Part shown: in pieces, positions 8,075 through 12,438 of the stretch | Numbering within the stretch: the stretch's first letter is position 1 | How the letters are laid out: each line of letters begins with the position of its first letter | Assembly: GCA_038246345.1 (NCBI GenBank) | Contig: JBBRWA010000181.1 | Location: 1 to 12,438 of the forward strand | Reading direction: 5' to 3' | Source: M3007 sp038246345 | GTDB lineage: Bacteria; Bacteroidota; Bacteroidia; Chitinophagales; Saprospiraceae | DNA: 12,438 nucleotides | The notes under the pieces: generated by a model | What the model was told of the DNA's origin: nothing | What the model saw: only the letters and a program-made list of their open reading frames with translations | The model's database searches: none | Position numbers and translations under genes: made by a program

Positions 8075-8848
8075 CTAACCTTCCAATTTTGGCAACATTG
8101 GGAAAAACGCACTTGTTCTACGTTTATACGCTTGAAATTGAGGATTGTCTTCATACTTAGCTTCGAGCATGGGAATACCTGACACTTTGAGCAATAAAAA
8201 GGTAATCATTAAGGGCGAAAAAACGCTCCAAACGCCGTTGTCGAGCGGCAAAACGACGATAAAAATGCCCCACCACAGCACTACTTCGCCAAAATAATTG
8301 GGGTGTCGGGTGTATTGCCACAAACCCGTTTGCATAATGTCGCCTTTGTTTTTCTTTTGTTTGATAAAAACCGACAATTGATAATCGCCAATCGCTTCAA
8401 AAGCAAAACCAATGATCCATAACAATACGCCGACGACTGAAAAGGCATTAAATGTTGGGGAATCGGCGATACACGCCACCAAAATCGGAAAACTAATGAC
8501 CCACATAAAAAAGCCTTGCAGCACAAACACCTGCAAAAATGACCGCCAAACCACCGATTTCCCCCAATCAGCCCGCATTTTTTGGTACCGAAAATCCTCC
8601 TTTTTTCCGCGACTGCGCAAGCCGATATGCGCCGACAAGCGCACACCCCAAAGCGTCACAAGCGCGTAGACCAGCAGGGCGACGGGCGTGTGTGGATAGG
8701 AGAAAAAACAAAAAGCACTCACGACGACAAAACCCAATCCCCAAGCAATGTCTGCCACATCATTTCTCTTTTGAATAAGCGCGATAAAAAACCACACCGT
8801 AACATAAATAAATATGCACAAAGCCGAGTTTATCAATAGAGTGGCCAT
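8075..8848 (-). CDS. DUF1295 membrane protein (steroid 5-alpha-reductase-like)
   Basis: 257 residues with about six to seven hydrophobic segments. The family pattern is clear: DVADIAWGLGF (30-40), SRGKKEDFRYQKMR (79-92) and TGLWQYTRHPNYFGE (174-188), which resembles the NADPH-binding C-terminal part of steroid 5-alpha reductases and isoprenylcysteine methyltransferases. Length is normal. The physiological substrate in bacteria is unknown, and membrane lipid or isoprenoid modification is the usual guess. It begins 3 bp after the stop of the DUF2177 gene, so the two are almost certainly co-transcribed. This family and DUF2177 often occur together in stress-related lipid operons. It ends 25 bp from the convergent esterase gene, with no clear bidirectional terminator between them. 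Confidence 0.93.
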   Translation of the reverse strand: MATLLINSALCIFIYVTVWFFIALIQKRNDVADIAWGLGFVVVSAFCFFSYPHTPVALLVYALVTLWGVRLSAHIGLRSRGKKEDFRYQKMRADWGKSVVWRSFLQVFVLQGFFMWVISFPILVACIADSPTFNAFSVVGVLLWIIGFAFEAIGDYQLSVFIKQKKNKGDIMQTGLWQYTRHPNYFGEVVLWWGIFIVVLPLDNGVWSVFSPLMITFLLLKVSGIPMLEAKYEDNPQFQAYKRRTSAFFPMLPKLEG

Positions 8849-8851
8849 TGT

Positions 8852-9259
8852 TTAGGAGAAATATTTGGTGATGTAAAAACCCGCAGTACTGACGATTCCC
8901 GTCAAAACAGACCCCCAAATGATGTCAATGAATACAATACGGAGGGGCCAGTTTTTCAAGGTCGCAAGGTTGGTCAAGTCGTACGTAGCGTATGTAAAAA
9001 AGCCGAAAAGAGCACCCAACACAATCGCCGAACGCAACGAGTCTTTTTCAACGGCAGGCAGAATAGCGAAAATAAAAACGCCGACGATAAAGAGCAGGTA
9101 AAACACTATCGCCGCCGTCCAATTGACTTCGTCGCTCAAAAAATTGCCTAGGTATTTTTTATACAGGTCTTTGGCGATAAAGCCGAGCCACGCCATATCC
9201 ACGATAAAAAAAACAATAAACGTCAAGACGTAACTTATTAGGAGTTTTGTAATGGGCAT
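8852..9259 (-). CDS. DUF2177 family inner-membrane protein
   Basis: 135 residues with four hydrophobic segments at roughly 7-25, 47-68, 76-93 and 107-130. The family pattern is visible: DMAWLGFIAKDLY near 21-33, GALFGFFTYATYDLTNLATL in the third helix and the connecting loop, and DIIWGSVLTG in the last helix. No enzymatic role is established. The gene lies directly upstream of the DUF1295 gene with a 3-bp gap, and 53 bp after the outer-membrane protein gene. The start is a single ATG after an A-rich leader (AAAAATAAG) without a Shine-Dalgarno sequence. Its known habit of pairing with DUF1295, cyclopropane-fatty-acid synthase and photo-oxidative-stress genes elsewhere suggests a link to membrane lipid changes, but none of those partners other than DUF1295 is in this window. 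Confidence 0.92.
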   Translation of the reverse strand: MPITKLLISYVLTFIVFFIVDMAWLGFIAKDLYKKYLGNFLSDEVNWTAAIVFYLLFIVGVFIFAILPAVEKDSLRSAIVLGALFGFFTYATYDLTNLATLKNWPLRIVFIDIIWGSVLTGIVSTAGFYITKYFS

Positions 9260-9312
9260 CTTATTTTTAAATTTTAGGTTGAAAAAAACACGTGATTTAC
9301 CCCTTGAGATAC

Positions 9313-10080
9313 TTATTTCCCTTTATTTTTTTTAAAAGTATAAGACACCCCAAGAGAAGCGTAATGAAACAACGTAAAGTTATACACCTCGTCGTTACCA
9401 GCGCCTCCTTCAAGAATTCGATATCCAAAATGAAGCAAGAATTGGTCTGAAAATTTATATGTTCCGGCAAGCAGAACATCCTCTGCGCGCCCTCGTGGTG
9501 CTGCCAATGCGTCGCCCTCGAAGAGGACACCAATTTTATCATTTATTTTCCAGTTGAGCCTGAAATTAATGATGGGCACAAACCCCACATTTTTTTTTGA
9601 AGCGGCCAAACCCTGACTATTAAGCGCTATTTCTGCATCTCTTATTTTTGCGGTAAAACCTAAGCCAAATTCAAATTTTGACCTTTTTACAATATCATAT
9701 CGGTATGTTATCCTGTATGAATTAAACGTATAGCGCGCATTCAGCGCGGTATTCGAAGGGAACATTACACCTTCAAAATCAATTTGCTTATTTGTTGATC
9801 CATTTGATTTCACCATTAAAGGCGCATATAGAAGGGATATGGTATGCCTAGATTTTATCGTATATCCTGCTCGTATGCGAATAAAAGCGCTTGGTTCGGC
9901 TTCCAAATCAGTTTTCAAGGAAAATAAGGATCCTGTATTGCCTGGAATGCGCACATTATTGTACCCTGTAAAAACAGCGCCAGACTCTATGTCAATATTG
10001 GCTTGAGCCTTCACGAATGATGTAATACTAAAAAAACTAATCGCACATAATGTTGCCGATAAAATAAATTTGTTTTTCAT
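9313..10080 (-). CDS. Outer-membrane beta-barrel protein of unknown function
   Basis: 255 residues with a signal peptide (hydrophobic 5-22, likely cleavage at KAQ, 24-26). The mature protein is built of alternating amphipathic strands with turns every 10-15 residues, for example SAFIRIRAGYTI, HTISLLYAP, SYRITYRYDI and LLHFGYRILEG. It ends GVSYTF, the aromatic C-terminus expected of a barrel, but then carries a lysine-rich tail, KKNKGK, encoded partly by an A8 run. I do not recognise a named family. A porin-like or YfaZ-like channel are possibilities. It is more AT-rich than the glycan genes. It lies 53 bp upstream of the DUF2177 gene on the same strand and could share its transcript. It is divergent from the DUF5077/DUF3472 gene. 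Confidence 0.82.
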   Translation of the reverse strand: MKNKFILSATLCAISFFSITSFVKAQANIDIESGAVFTGYNNVRIPGNTGSLFSLKTDLEAEPSAFIRIRAGYTIKSRHTISLLYAPLMVKSNGSTNKQIDFEGVMFPSNTALNARYTFNSYRITYRYDIVKRSKFEFGLGFTAKIRDAEIALNSQGLAASKKNVGFVPIINFRLNWKINDKIGVLFEGDALAAPRGRAEDVLLAGTYKFSDQFLLHFGYRILEGGAGNDEVYNFTLFHYASLGVSYTFKKNKGK

Positions 10081-10197
10081 TGTTGATAAATTTAATGTGT
10101 AATGTTTCGATTTTTATATCCCAAACATGCTCGTACGTTTGCGGAAGCATTCGTTTGGCTGTGTGAGGTACAACAATTAACTTGAAATGGCACAATT
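10081..10197. other. Divergent intergenic region
   Basis: 117 bp between the outer-membrane protein (minus) and the DUF5077/DUF3472 gene (plus). It holds a good plus-strand promoter candidate (10111-10141). On the minus strand CATGTTTG (10122-10129) is a one-base mismatch to the -7 consensus and could serve the outer-membrane gene. No clear operator or riboswitch-like structure is seen. Confidence 0.45.
10111..10141 (+). promoter_or_regulatory. Candidate Bacteroidota promoter for the DUF5077/DUF3472 gene
   Basis: The -7 box TACGTTTG at 10134-10141 matches TAnnTTTG exactly. Nineteen bases upstream TTTT (10111-10114) matches three of four bases of the -33 TTTG. Transcription would begin near 10148, giving a leader of about 50 nt. 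Confidence 0.5.
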
Positions 10198-11501
10198 ATG
10201 ATGATGAAGCACCTCTTGTCACTACTTTTCTTCAGCACAGCCTGCGCGCTGTTGGCTCAAAGGAGCATTCCAGTCGTAAAAGCCACCAGCAATCCGAACA
10301 AAATAACCATCCCCTTGGGCGGCAACACCTTTCAGATAAACGCTACCTCCACTGAAGAGATTTCCGACAATGGCATCGATGCCTGGCAGGATAAAAACAC
10401 GGAATTCGCGGTCTATTTCGCCCTCAAAGCTGCGAAGCAGGCACAGTTGATCCTGCCCTTGACGAGCCAGAAAAGCGGCAGTACGGTATCCGTTTCCCTG
10501 AATGGAAAAAGTAAGGAGATCAATATTAAAGCGGGCGACAAGCAGATCGATCTGGGTACAAACGCCCTGATAAAAGGCTACAATGTTTTAAAACTCAAGG
10601 GCCTGCGGAAAAGCGGTTCGGATTACGCCCGGATCAAAGACCTCGTGGTTCAATACAAGGGCGAAATAATGGTCTATTACGTCAAGGACAATCAGGACAA
10701 CAATTTTTACTTTGGCCGAAGAGGGCCTTCGGTCCATTTGGGGTATCAATTTCCCGAAAATACAGACATCAAGTGGTTTTACAACGAAATGACTGTTCCG
10801 GCCGGCAATGACCCGATTGGCTCCTACTACATGGCCAACGGTTTTGCGGAAGGCTATTTTGGCATGCAGCGCAATTCGCGCACAGAAAGACGCATTTTGT
10901 TCTCCGTGTGGAGCCCTTTTGAAACGGATGACCCTAACGCTATTCCGGAGGATCAAAAAATTCGATTGTTAAAAAAAGGGAAGGGCGTGCATGCAGGGGA
11001 GTTTGGGGATGAAGGTTCCGGCGGACAGACTTACCTGATCTACGACTGGAAACCCGGCACCGTGTGTAAATTTCTAAATTCCGTGGCGCCGGATGGAAAG
11101 GGCAACACCATTTATACCGCTTATTTTATGGATGCCAATACCGGCAAATGGCTGCTCATCGCCTCCTTTTTGAGGCCCAAAACCGATACCTATTACCAGC
11201 ACCCGCATTCTTTTTTGGAGATATTTGAACCGGCCAATGGAAATGTTTCCAGAAAACTGCTGTTGAACAACCAATGGGCCTGCGATACCAATGGCCATTG
11301 GATATCCCTTTCCAGGGCAGTTTTGACCGGAGATATCAACGCCCGAAAAAAATACAGGGTCGATTTGATGGCGGCGTGGAAGGGCGCTATTTCTTCCTCA
11401 AAAACGGCGGTTTTTTCAATGCTAATACGGCGTTGGATACAAAATTTACCCGGGTCGGGAAGGGGAAGGAGCCGGTTGTAGATTTTGGGAAGTTGGATTG
11501 A
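10198..11501 (+). CDS. Secreted DUF5077+DUF3472 protein, split by a -1 frameshift near the 3' end
   Basis: Three ATGs in tandem open the gene. A signal peptide follows, with likely cleavage after LLAQ (21). Residues about 32-155 match DUF5077, a carbohydrate-binding-like beta domain (IPLGGNTFQINA, LKGLRKSGSDYARIKDLVV). About 160 onward matches DUF3472 (SVHLGYQFPENTDIKWFYNE, GYFGMQRNS, FSVWSPFETDDP). The frame set by the ATG stops at 11479-11481 after 427 codons, but its last 42 residues do not look like the family. Dropping into the -1 frame at the A7 run 11346-11352 gives a family-like end (RFDGGVEGRYFFLKNGGFF...DFGKLD) stopping at 11501, for 434 residues in total. The protein is probably a periplasmic or surface glycan-binding or glycan-processing factor; the catalytic role is unknown. 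The break could be a sequencing error, a mutation or recoding. Confidence 0.85.
11346..11352 (+). other. A7 run: frameshift point with slippery-heptamer phase
   Basis: The zero-frame codons are CGA AAA AAA TAC, so the run reads A AAA AAA, the X XXY YYZ phase of -1 slippery sites. One slip back, or one extra A, yields ATA CAG GGT CGA TTT GAT and the family-like C-terminus. A GGAG lies 13 nt upstream (11329-11332). No strong downstream stem is visible. Confidence 0.6.
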
Positions 11502-11526
11502 GTGGCGGCACATAAGGGGCAATGCC

Positions 11527-11551
11527 GTTGACATAAGGGGGCTGTGTCAAC
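11527..11551 (+). terminator. Weak hairpin after the DUF3472 gene
   Basis: GTTGACA and TGTCAAC form a perfect 7-bp stem with an 11-nt loop, 26 bp after the 11501 stop. Only a distant TTTT (11567-11570) follows, so it is a poor intrinsic terminator. It may instead be an operator half-site pair. Confidence 0.3.
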
Positions 11552-11586
11552 ATGAGTTATCCCGAGTTTTCAACATTTGTACTTGT

Positions 11587-11594
11587 TATTTTTG
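11587..11594 (+). promoter_or_regulatory. Candidate -7 box upstream of the inverted-repeat element
   Basis: TATTTTTG fits TAnnTTTG. Transcription would begin near 11601 and run through the structured element at 11629-11706. No well-spaced -33 TTTG is present, and the spacer is T-rich, so chance is a real alternative. Confidence 0.3.
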
Positions 11595-11628
11595 CAAGGA
11601 GGAGTCAGGTGGGGCTGAATCGGTACCA

Positions 11629-11706
11629 ACTTATTCGTCAGACCACAAAAAGTGGTCGGACGAGGGCCTTATGGTCTGACGAATTTTCTTTGTCCGACCA
11701 ATAAGT
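11629..11706. repeat. Compact element with four copies of an 11-bp motif and crossing inverted repeats
   Basis: Motif TGGTC(G/T)GACGA appears at 11635-11645 (minus), 11653-11663 (plus), 11672-11682 (plus) and 11690-11700 (minus, one mismatch), with starts 18, 19 and 18 bp apart. Pairings are: 11633-11645 with 11672-11684 (13 bp, perfect); 11653-11661 with 11692-11700 (9 bp, perfect, crossing the first as in an H-type pseudoknot); 11641-11646 with 11652-11657 (6 bp, five-A loop); and outer arms 11629-11643 with 11692-11706 (13 of 15). It may be a MITE/REP-like repeat, a multi-site operator or a structured RNA leader. Confidence 0.75.
11633..11691 (+). terminator. Terminator-like hairpin with T tract
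   Basis: The perfect 13-bp stem (11633-11645 / 11672-11684) is followed at once by TTTTCTTT (11684-11691), the layout of an intrinsic terminator. It could end transcription coming from the DUF3472 gene or attenuate a transcript heading into the LRR gene. The 26-nt loop is long, but it folds partly on itself. Confidence 0.45.
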
Positions 11707-11750
11707 GTACACAAATGCCCGAATTTATCCCTGTTTTTCCGCCACTTGCC

Positions 11751-11758
11751 TACATTTG
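11751..11758 (+). promoter_or_regulatory. Candidate -7 box for the LRR gene
   Basis: TACATTTG is an exact TAnnTTTG match, 26 bp before the ATG at 11785. The leader would be about 20 nt. A -33 match is poor (TTTA at 11724-11727, spacing a little long). Confidence 0.45.
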
Positions 11759-11784
11759 TCCATCTTTCCACCATCTGAAGCACC

Positions 11785-12438
11785 ATGGCCACCATCGTCG
11801 AAGAAATCCAGCACATCATCAAACGCAACCTCGAACAGGCGCCCGACCGTGGCGGCGACCTGCTGGCTGCCGTAATACCCGTTTGGGAAAACCGCCCTAA
11901 ATATGCCCTGGATGTCGAGGGCAAGCTTATCGGGCTGAATTTGGCGGGGATTGGGCTGACGGATGGGCAGTGGGAGAAGATACGGAAGCTGGACGGTGTG
12001 GAGGAGCATTTGCGGGCTTTGAACCTTTGTCAAAACAAGCTAACTAAGATTCACTTTTCCTCTGGCTGGCGCGCGTTACAAGGCCTTAGTCTTTGTGAAA
12101 ACAAGGAACTAACTTCTGTTGAGCTACCCGATGCCATGCCGGATTTGGTGTATTTGGACTTGAGTGAATGCGCACTCACAGCGGTAAATATTCCTGACGG
12201 ATTTAGAAAAAGGCTAAAAGGCCCAAAACCAGCCGCTGCACAAAGTCTGTATTTGCAGCAGAACAAGCTTGAAAAAATCTCTTTTATAGGTCATTGCCCG
12301 GGGCTTGAATTGCTGGATATGAGCAACAATAACCTGGAAGCGTGCAGATTTGCAAAGGGTTTTGACAGCTTGCGATATTTATACCTTCAGGACAATAAGC
12401 TAAAAAAACTAGATTTTGCTTCCCCGCTCCGGCGTTTG
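11785..12438 (+). CDS. Leucine-rich-repeat protein, N-terminal part (runs off window)
   Basis: 218 codons are open to the window end. There is no signal peptide, so it is probably cytoplasmic. After a short helical N-terminus (MATIVEEIQHIIKRNLEQ) come leucine-rich repeats of the LxxLxLxxNxL type: LRALNLCQNKL, LQGLSLCENKEL, LVYLDLSECAL, AQSLYLQQNKL, LELLDMSNNNL and LRYLYLQDNKL, at roughly 20-28-residue steps. One repeat is stretched by a lysine- and alanine-rich insert (RKRLKGPKPAAA). LRRs mediate protein or ligand binding. In Bacteroidota, cytoplasmic LRR proteins of this look often continue into a Roc-COR GTPase (Roco) or another signalling or defence domain, but nothing past residue 218 is visible, so that is only a suggestion. 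The start follows a TAnnTTTG box by 26 bp, and no Shine-Dalgarno sequence is seen. Confidence 0.88.
   Translation, partial: MATIVEEIQHIIKRNLEQAPDRGGDLLAAVIPVWENRPKYALDVEGKLIGLNLAGIGLTDGQWEKIRKLDGVEEHLRALNLCQNKLTKIHFSSGWRALQGLSLCENKELTSVELPDAMPDLVYLDLSECALTAVNIPDGFRKRLKGPKPAAAQSLYLQQNKLEKISFIGHCPGLELLDMSNNNLEACRFAKGFDSLRYLYLQDNKLKKLDFASPLRRL
12025..12114 (+). repeat. Near-identical DNA repeats within adjacent LRR units
   Basis: The segments 12025-12045 and 12091-12114 (CTTTGT-C/G-AAAACAAG...CTAACT) match except for one substitution and a 3-nt in-frame insertion. This suggests recent unit duplication or gene conversion between LRRs. Confidence 0.6.

Larger units (their letters stand above)
11502..11784. 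other. Intergenic region with repeats, hairpins and two promoter candidates
   Basis: No protein gene is apparent in these 283 bp. In order it holds: a 10-bp direct repeat ACATAAGGGG (11510-11519 and 11531-11540, 21 bp apart start to start); a 7-bp inverted repeat (11527-11551); a -7-like box (11587-11594); the four-copy inverted-repeat element (11629-11706); and a -7 box (11751-11758) just before the LRR gene. Confidence 0.7.

Noticed and set aside
10588..10956. 122-codon minus-strand frame inside the DUF5077/DUF3472 gene
   Set aside because: It is a shadow of a conserved coding region with no independent support.
11341..11481. Accepting the 427-residue zero-frame end of the DUF3472 protein as the normal C-terminus
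   Set aside because: The last 42 residues (MLIRRWIQNLPGSGRGRSRL-type) lack family features, while the -1 frame carries a clear GGVEG...FFLKNGGFF ending.
11629..11706. CRISPR array, because of four regularly spaced similar units
   Set aside because: The units are only 11 bp, alternate in orientation, have 7-8 bp spacers, and no cas gene is present.
11629..11706. Insertion sequence remnant with transposase
   Set aside because: The arms resemble terminal repeats, but there is no coding sequence and no clear target-site duplication; a MITE-like origin is kept only as one option.

Overview
The window is most likely from a Bacteroidota chromosome. Evidence: AT-rich gene starts, almost all without Shine-Dalgarno sequences; several TAnnTTTG elements, the -7 box of the Bacteroidota housekeeping promoter; signal peptides ending in 'AQ'; and families common there (DUF5077/DUF3472, periplasmic sialate O-acetylesterase-like enzymes, five-bladed propeller lipoproteins). 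A Saprospiria-like lineage is a guess; no rRNA or other marker gene is present.

Left part (1-8049): a carbohydrate-use locus in two divergent arms sharing the spacer 5961-6057. The minus arm, in transcription order, has a propeller lipoprotein (DUF4185/DUF5005-like), a secreted 1118-residue GH38-type alpha-mannosidase-like enzyme, an SDR dehydrogenase, and a fumarylacetoacetate-hydrolase (FAH) family protein cut by the window edge. Gaps are 18 bp, 18 bp and a 4-bp ATGA overlap, so it reads as one operon. The plus arm is one secreted sialate-O-acetylesterase-like SGNH esterase. Inferred division of labour: the exported enzymes remove acetyl and glycosyl groups from a glycan, while the SDR/FAH pair oxidises and cleaves a 2-keto-3-deoxy sugar acid in the cytoplasm, as in the non-phosphorylating L-fucose/L-rhamnose routes. 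No SusC/SusD pair is in view.

Middle part (8075-10080): three minus-strand envelope genes, visibly richer in A/T than the flanks: an outer-membrane beta-barrel protein, a DUF2177 membrane protein and a DUF1295 (steroid 5-alpha-reductase-like) membrane protein. The last two are 3 bp apart. They look functionally unrelated to the sugar locus.

Right part (10198-12438): a secreted DUF5077+DUF3472 protein whose last 49 codons lie in the -1 frame, with the switch at an A7 run in the exact phase of an A AAA AAA slippery heptamer. A 283-bp spacer follows. It holds a compact element of four 11-bp motif copies spaced 18-19 bp apart in orientations -,+,+,-, forming crossing inverted repeats and ending in a terminator-like T tract. 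Last is the start of a leucine-rich-repeat protein that runs off the window.

Most worth a second look: the four-copy inverted-repeat element (11629-11706), the A7 frameshift, and the palindrome overlapping the esterase promoter. No tRNA, rRNA, CRISPR array or transposase gene was seen.
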